From JBNRMW01 sp050309795 (GTDB lineage: Bacteria; Bacillota_I; Bacilli_A; Erysipelotrichales; Erysipelotrichaceae): DNA of 64,000 nt. Under the pieces are notes generated by a model, which made no database searches, was not told where the DNA came from, and saw only the letters and a list, made by a program, of their open reading frames with translations. Shown in pieces: positions 9,094 to 17,159 of the stretch. Every line of letters starts with the position of its first letter. Within the stretch, counting starts at the first letter, position 1. The stretch covers positions 186,001 through 250,000 of the forward strand of contig JBNRMW010000016.1 of the NCBI GenBank assembly GCA_050309795.1. Direction: 5' to 3'. Made by a program: the position numbers and the translations under genes.

Positions 9094-9600
9094 TCATCCT
9101 TCCAAACTTCTTGGGATACTATCACGAAGATATTGAACCAAAGGTGTAATAATTAAAGCCACAACACTGTTAACGAGTAACACTATAGCATTATTCAAGA
9201 CAACTTCAAACCAGGCCAGCGGGCTTTCTAAAAAGAATTCCATTAACGATAGACCTACCAACCATAACAACGCACCAATCACCACCAAAGTCACATTTTG
9301 TAAAGTACGCTTCGTCTCGGAAATGACCGTCATACTCATAAAAATATAAACAAGCGTGGCTAAAAGCGAAATAATTAAAGTAGATTGGTCAAATCCTGCG
9401 ATCAACTCTGAAAATAAAAAGCCTATAAAAACACCAACAAACAAACGAACTTCGCGAGTTGTTAAACCAATAATAAATACGACCGCATACCCTAAATGAA
9501 TAAACAAAGTAGGTTGGAAACGCCAATTAATCAATACAATAATGGTTAATAGGAATAAAGCCACAAAAAGATTTAAAATTGTTTTTCGAAATCTAGTCAT
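9094..9600 (-). CDS. Multi-pass membrane protein, MreD-like topology
   Basis: About 168 residues with five or six predicted membrane helices and few charged residues. The arrangement (a FVGVFIGFLFSEL segment and a terminal VVALIITPLVQYL) recalls MreD or ECF-type S components, but I see no decisive motif; a better mreD candidate lies at 58555. The ATG at 9600 overlaps the fmt stop by 8 bases (ATGACTAG), so translation is coupled to fmt; upstream in-frame starts inside fmt are unlikely. It sits between fmt and lepA. Confidence 0.65.
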   Translation of the reverse strand: MTRFRKTILNLFVALFLLTIIVLINWRFQPTLFIHLGYAVVFIIGLTTREVRLFVGVFIGFLFSELIAGFDQSTLIISLLATLVYIFMSMTVISETKRTLQNVTLVVIGALLWLVGLSLMEFFLESPLAWFEVVLNNAIVLLVNSVVALIITPLVQYLRDSIPRSLEG

Positions 9601-10531
9601 GACATCGTTGTCCAATCCAGTGTTGATAGCCATTAAAAATGGCTTTGGCATCATTTAATTTCTTACCTTCAACCTGAAGAACAAGAGCTTGTAAAAAGCC
9701 ATCCTTCCCAGCAATTTTCAATCCATTTTTATCAAAAGCGACGATTTCTCCAAGTGGGTAGTCATGCGCTTGAATGTGAAAACTTGCTTCTTTAATTTTA
9801 ACGAGCTTTTGATCGATTCGGGTAAATACTAAAGGCTCTGGATTTAAACTGCGGATATGATTATACATCGCCCTTACCGATTGATTTAAATCTAGTTTTT
9901 CATCTTCGCGTTGGACGGTTGGAGCAAAACTCGCCAGTAGATGATCTTGGGGATGTGGCATTATGTTTTCATTAAAAATATCTTTTAAATCTTTTCGCAA
10001 CAACTGTTTACTAGCCGCAATCAATTTGGTTTCCAAAGAGGCTAAATTATCCTGGGCATCTACTTGTATTTCGAGTTGGGAAAAAACATCCCCCGCATCC
10101 ATCTCTTGACTTGAACGCATGAGACTAATGCCTGTTTTTTCTTCTCCATTCATCAACGTATATTGCATGGGAGCCCCACCTCTGTATTTTGGTAATAGTG
10201 AAGCGTGGATATTAATGACTCCTAGGCGGGTTAAGTTCAAAATTTTGGTTGGAATATACTGACCGTATGCACAAGTAATGATGGCATCTAATTCTAACGA
10301 CTTCAAGGTTTCATAAATGCTTCCAACGCGGCTTGGTTGATAGATTAAAAGACCCTGATCAAGGGCATATTGTTTCACGGCGCTGTATTGAATCAATTGT
10401 TTCCGACCAACTTTTCGATCGGGTTGAGTTACAACCAACTCCATTCTTAACCAATCATATTCCATTAATTCAGCTAAAATTTCCCGAGCAAACTCTGGGG
10501 TACCCATAAAAGCTACTTTATACGGTTTCAA
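9593..10531 (-). CDS. fmt: Methionyl-tRNA formyltransferase
   Basis: Formylates initiator Met-tRNA using 10-formyl-THF. The N-terminal domain shows VAFMGTPEFA and the folate-binding region VINIHASLLPKYRGGAPMQ, with the catalytic Asn/His of the SLLP loop; a C-terminal OB-like domain follows. The frame allows GTG at 10540 or ATG at 10537, but GGGAG lies only 2 bases before that ATG and exactly 7 bases before TTG at 10531, so I favour TTG. The upstream promoter has been remodelled by an IS insertion (see findings). Confidence 0.93.
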   Translation of the reverse strand: MKPYKVAFMGTPEFAREILAELMEYDWLRMELVVTQPDRKVGRKQLIQYSAVKQYALDQGLLIYQPSRVGSIYETLKSLELDAIITCAYGQYIPTKILNLTRLGVINIHASLLPKYRGGAPMQYTLMNGEEKTGISLMRSSQEMDAGDVFSQLEIQVDAQDNLASLETKLIAASKQLLRKDLKDIFNENIMPHPQDHLLASFAPTVQREDEKLDLNQSVRAMYNHIRSLNPEPLVFTRIDQKLVKIKEASFHIQAHDYPLGEIVAFDKNGLKIAGKDGFLQALVLQVEGKKLNDAKAIFNGYQHWIGQRCHD

Positions 10532-10551
10532 ATACATCACTCCCAGAAAAT

Positions 10552-10580
10552 ATTATACCATAATCCCGGTTACTTCTAAA
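10552..10580 (-). promoter_or_regulatory. fmt promoter, hybrid of chromosome and IS end
   Basis: A TG-extended -10 (TGGTATAAT, box at 10557..10552) lies directly before fmt. The hexamer 17 bases upstream, TTTAGA (10580..10575), is inside the terminal inverted repeat of the IS element that begins at 10568. The -10 overlaps the direct repeat at the IS border. Confidence 0.6.
10555..10567 (+). repeat. Direct repeat flanking the IS (left copy)
   Basis: ATACCATAATCCC, 13 bases, identical to 12218-12230 on the other side of the element. Neighbouring bases differ on both sides, so the duplication is exactly 13 bases. It is best read as a target-site duplication. Confidence 0.85.
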
Positions 10581-10591
10581 AGTAGATTAGA
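10568..10591 (+). repeat. Left terminal inverted repeat of the IS
   Basis: Starts GGTTACTTCTAAAAGTAGAT and matches the reverse complement of 12194-12217 at 21 of 24 bases. It donates the -35 hexamer of the fmt promoter. Confidence 0.85.
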
Positions 10592-10814
10592 TATTCTTAA
10601 GGTAGGCTAGACACTAATGATGAAATTGTAAAAAACAAGGAAAACTTGAGCAGATATTTTATACAAAACATGCTAAACTAGGGATGGATGTTTAAATATC
10701 AATGAATAGCCGCACCACTAAAAGGAAACGACAAAAATACTCGAAATTTATCTAGGTAAATTAGACGCTTCTTTTCAAGTTATAATAGTTAGTGGTGTGA
10801 GTGTTATACTGCCT

Positions 10815-12104
10815 TTATTTATGCAGTAAAGATGGCGTTAGATTGATACTAGTGGGATCAATCTCGCGGATATTTAACAACTCAAGAATCTTCGAATCGA
10901 AGATGGAGCTGAATAGCTTGTATGGTGACAAGTTGTTCAGCTTTTTTCGTGAGTAAGAGTTAAGGTGGGAAGTCATTAAATCCATATCTTGTTGGGTTAA
11001 ATCGTTGAAACTACATCCTTTAGGTAGAATGCGTCTTATTAAAGCATTCATGTTTTCAATCTTAGGTTTCTGTTGAGGCATCCCCGGATCACAATAAAAG
11101 AGTTTACAGAATAGTTGATCTGTGAGCTGTTGTTCAATGGTCTCAGGATTTGAAAACTCTGAACCATTATCGGTCAAAATTACACTAAATAACTGACAAA
11201 ACAATTCTAGACCTAATTTGACTTTTAACTCATCAAAAATGCTGGTTATTGAAGCAGCGTCATTTCGGTCCCTAATAAAGGCAAGTACTAAATCGAATTC
11301 AGTTAAGATCATGGTCAGTAGTACTTTTCCGCCTTGTACACCAATGACACTATCCATTTCTACCAGCGCACTATCTGGATGGTTTTGTCGAAAAGAAACA
11401 TAATCCTGATAATTACGTCCTTCCCTACAGCGTTTGTCAATCTTTAAGTTTGTCGGCTTTTTTCGAGGTTTAAAGCGTACAATTCGGGGACAATCCAAAC
11501 GGCGAGCACTTAACAGACCGCTGTGAATTAGCGCATAGAACGTCGATAAGCTAATCATCAATTGATCTTTAAAATGATAATGAATATGACTTGGTGATTG
11601 ACCTTTTTTTAATAAGGGAGAAACCAATTCATCAATCTCTTTAATTTGTTGTTCAGTGAAGTTTAAACCTTGTCGAGCTTGACTCCATTGTTGATTCGCT
11701 AATTGATTCGCTTGATTGGGGCTGTAGAAAGCCTTCTCTAAGGTGCATTTATGTCTTGACTTACAACCAACACAGACGTAGGGTGGTTGGCTTAATCGAG
11801 AACATTGTTGTTGAATGAAGTTTTTACAATAAAGATAGCAAACTTGGCAAGACCTCGTACAAACTCTTTTTTGACATCCTTGTGCTGAACAGACGTTGTT
11901 TCGTTTACATTCTTTTCTGTACAAACAAGGGTTGTAGGAGCGACCCACAGCTCCAATTTGTTGGAACTGTCTGAATTTCTTAATTTCGTTAGAAACGGTG
12001 GTTGGATGTTTATTGATTAATTGGGCAATCTTTCTAAAAGATAGTCCATCAAGAAGTCCTTGGTAAATTTGGCCTCTATCATCAAGGGTTAAATGTTTTT
12101 TCAT
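10815..12104 (-). CDS. IS30-family-like DDE transposase
   Basis: An intact 429-residue transposase. It begins with a helix-turn-helix (LSFRKIAQLINKHPTTVSNEI, about 21-41), followed by an unusual cysteine-rich segment with 12 cysteines between 60 and 120, probably a metal-binding module. The catalytic triad appears as D251 (ALVEMDS), D312 (ILTDNGSEF) and E350 (KPKIENMN), the IS30 pattern. GAAAGGAAAGAC before ATG is a good ribosome-binding site. No frameshift or internal stop is present, so the element may be active. Confidence 0.92.
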   Translation of the reverse strand: MKKHLTLDDRGQIYQGLLDGLSFRKIAQLINKHPTTVSNEIKKFRQFQQIGAVGRSYNPCLYRKECKRNNVCSAQGCQKRVCTRSCQVCYLYCKNFIQQQCSRLSQPPYVCVGCKSRHKCTLEKAFYSPNQANQLANQQWSQARQGLNFTEQQIKEIDELVSPLLKKGQSPSHIHYHFKDQLMISLSTFYALIHSGLLSARRLDCPRIVRFKPRKKPTNLKIDKRCREGRNYQDYVSFRQNHPDSALVEMDSVIGVQGGKVLLTMILTEFDLVLAFIRDRNDAASITSIFDELKVKLGLELFCQLFSVILTDNGSEFSNPETIEQQLTDQLFCKLFYCDPGMPQQKPKIENMNALIRRILPKGCSFNDLTQQDMDLMTSHLNSYSRKKLNNLSPYKLFSSIFDSKILELLNIREIDPTSINLTPSLLHK

Positions 12105-12193
12105 GTCTTTCCTTTCTTTTACACTCGCACCAAATTAATCATAACGAAAGTAGACTAGATATTAAAATTGTTAAAGTAAATTAGATAGCTGTG

Positions 12194-12217
12194 TCTAATC
12201 TACTTTTAAAAGTGACG
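12194..12217 (-). repeat. Right terminal inverted repeat of the IS
   Basis: Reading inward on the minus strand it starts CGTCACTTTTAAAAGTAGAT, pairing with the left end at 10568-10591. Confidence 0.85.
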
Positions 12218-12230
12218 ATACCATAATCCC
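12218..12230 (+). repeat. Direct repeat flanking the IS (right copy)
   Basis: ATACCATAATCCC, identical to 10555-10567. It lies 14 bases before the rpsT -35 box, so the rpsT promoter is intact. Confidence 0.85.
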
Positions 12231-12243
12231 TAATTACTTAGCG

Positions 12244-12272
12244 TTGCAACCTGATTTAGAGTTTGATATAAT
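12244..12272 (+). promoter_or_regulatory. Sigma-A promoter of rpsT
   Basis: TTGCAA (12244-12249), 17-base spacer, TATAAT (12267-12272) with a TG extension. It sits 30 bases upstream of the start codon. Confidence 0.8.
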
Positions 12273-12301
12273 GCTAAGTGACATTTCCAGGAGGTGAAAG
12301 A

Positions 12302-12565
12302 ATGCCAAATATTAAACAACAAGCGAAACGTGCGGTAACCAATGCAAAGCGAGGCGCAGTAAATAAAGCCAAGCGGACCGAACTAAAATCAGCAATTAAA
12401 GCCGTTAAAAGTGCCGTCGAAGACAACAACCACGAATTAGCGAGCGAAAAATTAAACAAAGCCTATAAGCTATTAGACGCAAGTGTTACCAGCAACTTAA
12501 ATCATAAAAACAAAGTTGATCGCACAAAATCAAGACTTACAAAATCTGTCAATGCGATAAAATAG
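12302..12565 (+). CDS. rpsT: 30S ribosomal protein S20
   Basis: Binds 16S rRNA in the small subunit. The 87 residues are rich in Lys and Ala, with the signature MPNIKQQAKRAVTNAKRGA and two long helices. AGGAGGTG ends 6 bases before the ATG at 12302. The frame is open from a GTG at 12278, but that lies upstream of the ribosome-binding site. It is a monocistronic unit between its own promoter and terminator, divergent from fmt across the IS. In many bacteria rpsT neighbours holA, as it does here (convergent, with sdaA between). Confidence 0.96.
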   Translation: MPNIKQQAKRAVTNAKRGAVNKAKRTELKSAIKAVKSAVEDNNHELASEKLNKAYKLLDASVTSNLNHKNKVDRTKSRLTKSVNAIK

Positions 12566-12575
12566 TTTCTAAATC

Positions 12576-12597
12576 AAACCACGTTCGTGGTTTTTTT
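12576..12597 (+). terminator. Intrinsic terminator of rpsT
   Basis: AAACCAC and GTGGTTT form a stem around a GTTC loop, followed by a run of T. The opposite strand carries the sdaA stop codon in this T run. Confidence 0.88.
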
Positions 12598-13801
12598 ATA
12601 CTTTGATTTGTTTTGCTAATCCGCCCAAGGATGTCTCACGCAACTCAATCGCAATCTTTTGCCCCGTATATTTCATCGTCGTCACCACATCATCAAAAGT
12701 TACCCGGTTTTGTTTCACCTTGATTAATTGACGAGCCATGAACGCGGCATCAATCGACCTCAAAGCAGCTGCTCCATTACGTTCAATACAAGGAATAATG
12801 ACATAACCCCCAACTGGATCACAGGTCAATCCTAAATGGTGTTCCATGCCAATTTCGGCCGCATATTCAATTTCTTCTAGAGAGTCTGTAAACATTGAGG
12901 CAACCGCTGCACTAGCCATGGCGCAACCAACCCCAACTTCTGCTTGACATCCCCCTTCTGCTCCTGAAATGGTCGCATTCTTTTTAACAACATTTCCAAA
13001 AACTCCCGCTACGGCTAGCGCATCAATCAATGCTTGGCGGTCTATTTTTAAATCATGGTGATAGTAATATAAAACAGCAGCTAAAATCCCCGCCGAACCA
13101 CAAGTCGGTGCTGTTACCACTAAACCAAGGTTCGCATTTTCTTCCATGGTCGCATACGCATAGGCGATTAGTCGTTGACGTTTTATTTCCTCCAAACTCA
13201 TCTCTGTGGAGGTGAGTGTTTCTTGATAGAGGGTTTGAGCGACTCTTGGCATTTTTAAACGACCGCGAAGCATTCCCGTTGTGGATAGACCATGATCAAT
13301 AGTTTTAAACATTTGAAATAATATTTCTTCTAAATAGCTAGAAATATCCGGTTCATAGGCATATACATACTCCGCCAGCCGATAGTCATGACTCTTACAA
13401 TAAGTCGCGATGTCGTTAAAATTCTTTTGTGGATAAACTTCTTTTTGAAAATCAAAACTTTGACCTAAAATTTTAATCGATCCACCGCCCAAGGAATAGA
13501 CGATCCATTGTTCAAATGGTTTTCCGTGAAAAAATCCTTGAATACTCAAGCCGTTTGGAAAGTCATATTCCCACTCTAAATCAAAGACAATCGTACAAGG
13601 GATCGAGTTGGCGACCATCAACAATGCCTCATCCGTATAATGTCCTTTACCGGTAAGCGATAAGGATCCGTAGAGATGGATTTCTAAGGAATCAACCTTT
13701 GGAAAAGTGTCCAAATACAACTTAAGCGCGCGTTGGGGGGCAATCGTATGGGAACTCGAAGGGCCCGACCCCACTTTATATAATTCTTTAATACTTTCCA
13801 T
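12596..13801 (-). CDS. sdaA: L-serine ammonia-lyase (L-serine dehydratase), single chain
   Basis: Converts L-serine to pyruvate and ammonia with a 4Fe-4S cluster. Both domains are on one chain, unlike the split SdaAA/SdaAB of Bacillus: the beta domain has GSGPSSSHTIAPQRA near 12-26, the alpha domain APTCGSAGI, AEGGCQAEVGVGCAMA and GLTCDPVGGYVIIPCI, whose cysteines include the likely cluster ligands. The ATG at 13801 overlaps the holA stop (TGATG). A TTG at 13804 is 8 bases from GGAG, so either start is possible. Last gene of the greA-comEA-comEC-holA run. Confidence 0.92.
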   Translation of the reverse strand: MESIKELYKVGSGPSSSHTIAPQRALKLYLDTFPKVDSLEIHLYGSLSLTGKGHYTDEALLMVANSIPCTIVFDLEWEYDFPNGLSIQGFFHGKPFEQWIVYSLGGGSIKILGQSFDFQKEVYPQKNFNDIATYCKSHDYRLAEYVYAYEPDISSYLEEILFQMFKTIDHGLSTTGMLRGRLKMPRVAQTLYQETLTSTEMSLEEIKRQRLIAYAYATMEENANLGLVVTAPTCGSAGILAAVLYYYHHDLKIDRQALIDALAVAGVFGNVVKKNATISGAEGGCQAEVGVGCAMASAAVASMFTDSLEEIEYAAEIGMEHHLGLTCDPVGGYVIIPCIERNGAAALRSIDAAFMARQLIKVKQNRVTFDDVVTTMKYTGQKIAIELRETSLGGLAKQIKV

Positions 13802-14751
13802 CAACTTAATATCTCCAACATAAATTTCTCCAATGCCAGTTCTGGCTCAATTCTTCCAAATTTTATTTCTTGATCCAATAGCGAGAGTTGATGCAAATAA
13901 AATAACGCTCGATTTGGTTGTATGATATGGCGTTTTCGCTGCAAAATAAAACCGATTTGGCGCTCACTCATGCCTAGTTTCTTGGACAAAAGAGTGATAT
14001 TTGACTCAACTTTAGCGAGTGTAAATAATTGAAAATATTGGCGAAACTGATTCGCTAATTGAAACATAATACTTTGAGGTTTAATGAATTGTTGTTTAAA
14101 GGAATGATAAACCTGAAACGCTTGGTGATGTTGCTTTAATAATAAAGCATCGCACAACTCATAAATTTTAGCTTCATAGGGATCACTTATCAACATCAAA
14201 ATCTCCGCTTCTGTGAAGCTTTTGTCAACCAATTCTAAAGCCTCCATAGCTTTTTGTAGTTGAGCATAGGTGGTAATACGTTGATACAAATGTTGTTTAA
14301 AATCATGAGAAAGCTGGGGCAAATTGTTTTGTAACCAATGATTTAAGGTCCGTTTTAACTCTTGATCACTCATTTGTGTCGATAGGTGAAATCGCGCAGT
14401 TTTAGCAAAATACTTCATCAACTCAGAAGCTTTTAATAATTTATTTGATTCATTCACAAAAAAGAACATCCAAGAAGGACTTGCTTCGATGTTTTGAATA
14501 ACATGCATTGCTAAATCTTTCGAATACGGCCATTTATAAGCAACCCCTGGGAAATTCTTTAAAACAAAGACCTTATCAGCAACAAAAAGCGAAAGAGATT
14601 CCAATTCCATTAAAAAAAGTTGAATATCGAAGTCTGGATCTTTTCCATCCAACTCTATGTAATCGTATTCGGTTCGTATTTGATCTTTTATTTGTTGTTG
14701 AACCTTGTATAGCTGATAATCAAGATCGTTGCCTGCGTATATATGAATCAT
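13801..14751 (-). CDS. holA: DNA polymerase III subunit delta
   Basis: Clamp-loader subunit that opens the sliding clamp. The 316 residues begin MIHIYAGNDLDYQLYKVQQ, as in YqeN-type HolA, and end with the helical collar domain (SERQIGFILQRKRHI and LDQEIKFGRIEPELALEKF). No Walker motif is expected in delta. It lies directly downstream of comEC, the arrangement found in Bacillus (comEA-comEB-comEC-holA). A TGTTATAAT sequence just before the gene could serve as an extended -10 for independent transcription. Confidence 0.92.
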   Translation of the reverse strand: MIHIYAGNDLDYQLYKVQQQIKDQIRTEYDYIELDGKDPDFDIQLFLMELESLSLFVADKVFVLKNFPGVAYKWPYSKDLAMHVIQNIEASPSWMFFFVNESNKLLKASELMKYFAKTARFHLSTQMSDQELKRTLNHWLQNNLPQLSHDFKQHLYQRITTYAQLQKAMEALELVDKSFTEAEILMLISDPYEAKIYELCDALLLKQHHQAFQVYHSFKQQFIKPQSIMFQLANQFRQYFQLFTLAKVESNITLLSKKLGMSERQIGFILQRKRHIIQPNRALFYLHQLSLLDQEIKFGRIEPELALEKFMLEILS

Positions 14752-14781
14752 TTTAACCCCCGTTCCATTATAACAAATAAA

Positions 14782-16650
14782 TTATCGCTTCCATATGATT
14801 CTTGTTCGGTCCGTTTCAATCCAGTTGAAAAAATGGGTTAAATAGAATCGAATCGTTCCCTGTTCTTCCGTATTCAAATATGGTAGTTGAATCGTATATA
14901 GGGTTTTTAAAGTTTCGGTTGAAGGATGTCGATAAAAGCGATATTGAGCACTAATGATAGCTAAATGGGGGCGAATTTGTTGTAAGAAAAATTCATCGCT
15001 GGAAGTCTTCGAACCATGATGGGCTAGTTTAATAATATCGACCTGTAGCTGTGGATAATATTCAATTAAAAGACGTTCCACCGATTTAGAGATATCGCCC
15101 GTGTAGAGAAACGAAAGATCTTGTAGAGTGACCAGATAAATCAAAGAATTATCGTTTTCATTATCAAAGTGATGATTGCTTAACAGCTCAATAAAACGAT
15201 CTTCATAGCCTACGAGAGATTGACCTTTTTCGGTAATGAGATTCTCCACTCGTCGCTGAGATTGAATCAATTCGAGACCCCCTACATGATCGTCGTCAAA
15301 ATGCGAAATAATGACATAATCTAAACCCCGTATCCCTAGTCGATTCATTTCCGTTAGCACGGTTTGTGCTTGATTTTTCTTACCGGTATCTATTAAAATC
15401 CCCCTTTGCGTATAGGGCAACTTGATTAAACTTGCATCGCCTTGTTGAACATCGATAAAGGAGACGATTGTTCGCGCATCAAATTTAGGAAAGAGGATAA
15501 TCAACAGTAAAACTAAGTTCAAAAACAATCGTTTTTCGCTTTGTAAAATTAATCCATATAACCACAAAAGGCTCAAGAATAGCGGTGGTTTACCAATAAT
15601 TTGAACAAGACCAACATCCAAGCTTTCTAAAAAACGCACATAAACCTCAAAGACAGTTGAAAAGGAAGTAGAAATCAAGCTCAAAAGCAATATCGACAAA
15701 AGCGTGACGGATAAAACTTGAAAAATTGGAAAAAATAAAATCATAAATACATTCGCTGCGTATAGAAAGTGAAGTTGTAAAAACAATAGCCAGTGATATC
15801 TCAATGAAGCGGTTCCCACAGAACTCGACAAGAAACTATAATAATTCAAAACAAAGGGAAACCAAAAACTTAAACTTTTAACAGCCGTCGGATAAATAAA
15901 TAACAAGATGCCATAAACAAAAGTGTGTCGTGGTAGAGTGTCAAGCTTGCGTGATCTTAATAAGGTATTCAAAAAAATCCTCAAGCTACTGAAAGAAATT
16001 GGAACGATGATCATCCATAGAAAACAAAATACCAATATCCAACGATCAACTTGATTGGGATACAACCAATACCCTAGAAGTCTCCTTAAATAATGAATAA
16101 AGCCAGACAACAAGAGTCCGGTTGATAACATGAACTGCAAACTAGTCGAAAAATTTCTCGTTGAATAAAATCCAAATAAACTATAAATCACCTGTTGGCT
16201 TTTTCCAAAACTCATCTGGTTAAGATGGCTATAAAACGAAGATTGATCCAGTGTTTGAATGTGTTGTAAATCTGTTAGCACGTAACGATGATGTAATAAA
16301 CCATAACTTTCAAAACCAGAACTCAAAAAACCAACGGTTGGCGTAAAGGAAATGTAATCTCCAACCTTTAACGATTGATCAAACACCGTGAAACGATTAA
16401 ATCCGTTCATCAAAATATGCAAATTATCTTGCTGATAAACAACAAGTGCTCGATCAACTTCCACCGTATTAAGTTGAAATATTTCCTGGCCAATCATAAA
16501 AATCCCTAATAAAAACAAAAGCCATATATCGAGCTTTTGTTCAAAAAAATAGCCAATCAAGGCGATGAAACCAAAAACCCAAAGCACCATGGGCAAAAGC
16601 GATCGTAAAATAAGGAGCAATAACATGAGAATCCACTGCCGATGTATCAT
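14782..16650 (-). CDS. comEC: DNA internalization competence protein ComEC/Rec2
   Basis: Membrane channel that takes up single-stranded DNA during transformation. An N-terminal hydrophobic part and small OB-like region are followed by the competence domain with many membrane helices (about 150-390) and a C-terminal metallo-beta-lactamase-like domain with SHFDDDHVGGL and KLAHHGSKTSS. At about 622 residues it is shorter than the 770-residue Bacillus protein, mainly in the N-terminal half, but I see no frameshift. ATG at 16650 overlaps the comEA stop (ATGA). Confidence 0.9.
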   Translation of the reverse strand: MIHRQWILMLLLLILRSLLPMVLWVFGFIALIGYFFEQKLDIWLLFLLGIFMIGQEIFQLNTVEVDRALVVYQQDNLHILMNGFNRFTVFDQSLKVGDYISFTPTVGFLSSGFESYGLLHHRYVLTDLQHIQTLDQSSFYSHLNQMSFGKSQQVIYSLFGFYSTRNFSTSLQFMLSTGLLLSGFIHYLRRLLGYWLYPNQVDRWILVFCFLWMIIVPISFSSLRIFLNTLLRSRKLDTLPRHTFVYGILLFIYPTAVKSLSFWFPFVLNYYSFLSSSVGTASLRYHWLLFLQLHFLYAANVFMILFFPIFQVLSVTLLSILLLSLISTSFSTVFEVYVRFLESLDVGLVQIIGKPPLFLSLLWLYGLILQSEKRLFLNLVLLLIILFPKFDARTIVSFIDVQQGDASLIKLPYTQRGILIDTGKKNQAQTVLTEMNRLGIRGLDYVIISHFDDDHVGGLELIQSQRRVENLITEKGQSLVGYEDRFIELLSNHHFDNENDNSLIYLVTLQDLSFLYTGDISKSVERLLIEYYPQLQVDIIKLAHHGSKTSSDEFFLQQIRPHLAIISAQYRFYRHPSTETLKTLYTIQLPYLNTEEQGTIRFYLTHFFNWIETDRTRIIWKR

Positions 16651-17117
16651 AAACAAACGTGTTCTTTCATTGCTTCAAATTTCTTCTGGCCAATGCCTTT
16701 GACGTTCAATAAATCTTCAAGTAAAATAAAACGCCCAACATTCTCACGATAATCAATTATCGCTTGGGCGGTCGCTGGTCCAACACCTTGGAGCTGTTGT
16801 AGGGCTTCCACACTTGCTTGGTTAATTGAAATACAGGCTTGAATCGTTTTTTTGGGAATCGTGATTACCTCGTTGACATGAACATAATGATTGAAGTCCA
16901 ATGCCTCAAGATCGGCATCTTCTGTCACTTGAATACGCTCTAGAATATCTTTAACTTGCGTATAAGGATCTACTAGTAAGGTAGTAAGTTGTTCTACCTC
17001 CCCTTTTATAACGATTTCAAAGGGTTCTTTTTCTTCAAAAGGTTCAACATTTATTTGCGTTGAGGGAAAGTAGACAAGTACACTCAATACGGTTAAGAAA
17101 AAAAGAAGTAGTTTCAT
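16647..17117 (-). CDS. comEA: Competence protein ComEA, helix-hairpin-helix DNA receptor
   Basis: Surface DNA-binding protein for transformation. An N-terminal hydrophobic anchor (MKLLLFFLTVLSVLVYF) is followed by an SLBB-type region (about 35-90) and two C-terminal helix-hairpin-helix motifs (VEALQQLQGVGPATAQAI and LEDLLNVKGIGQKKFEAM). Length of 156 residues is short but complete. The start codon and first codons are buried in an 11-bp inverted repeat (17102-17136) that also looks like a terminator, suggesting conditional expression. No comEB or comER is present. Confidence 0.92.
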   Translation of the reverse strand: MKLLLFFLTVLSVLVYFPSTQINVEPFEEKEPFEIVIKGEVEQLTTLLVDPYTQVKDILERIQVTEDADLEALDFNHYVHVNEVITIPKKTIQACISINQASVEALQQLQGVGPATAQAIIDYRENVGRFILLEDLLNVKGIGQKKFEAMKEHVCL

Positions 17118-17136
17118 TGTTCATCACTACTTCTTT
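17102..17136 (-). promoter_or_regulatory. Hairpin over the comEA start; candidate terminator or attenuator after greA
   Basis: AAAGAAGTAGT (17136..17126) and ACTACTTCTTT (17112..17102) are perfect 11-base inverted repeats on the minus strand with a 13-base loop that contains the comEA ATG (17117). The 3' arm runs into seven T followed by C, which also encodes Leu-Leu-Phe-Phe. It has the form of an intrinsic terminator overlapping a start codon. Confidence 0.6.
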
Positions 17137-17159
17137 ATAATTCCAAATTATGCTTGTTC

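Larger units (their letters stand above)
10568..12217 (-). mobile_element. Complete IS30-family-like insertion sequence, 1650 bp
   Basis: The element is bounded by 13-bp direct repeats and by imperfect terminal inverted repeats (10568-10591 and 12217-12194) that match at 21 of 24 positions, with the shared core TAAAAGTAGATTAGA. It holds one transposase gene on the minus strand and about 247 bp of noncoding DNA at its left end. Related subterminal copies of the motif GTARAYTAGA lie inside both ends. It separates fmt from the divergent rpsT. The IS30 family usually duplicates few bases, but some members in low-GC bacteria make long duplications. Confidence 0.88.

Noticed and set aside
12274..12459. 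Open frame antisense to rpsT
   Set aside because: Shadow of a strongly conserved ribosomal gene with its own promoter on the other strand.
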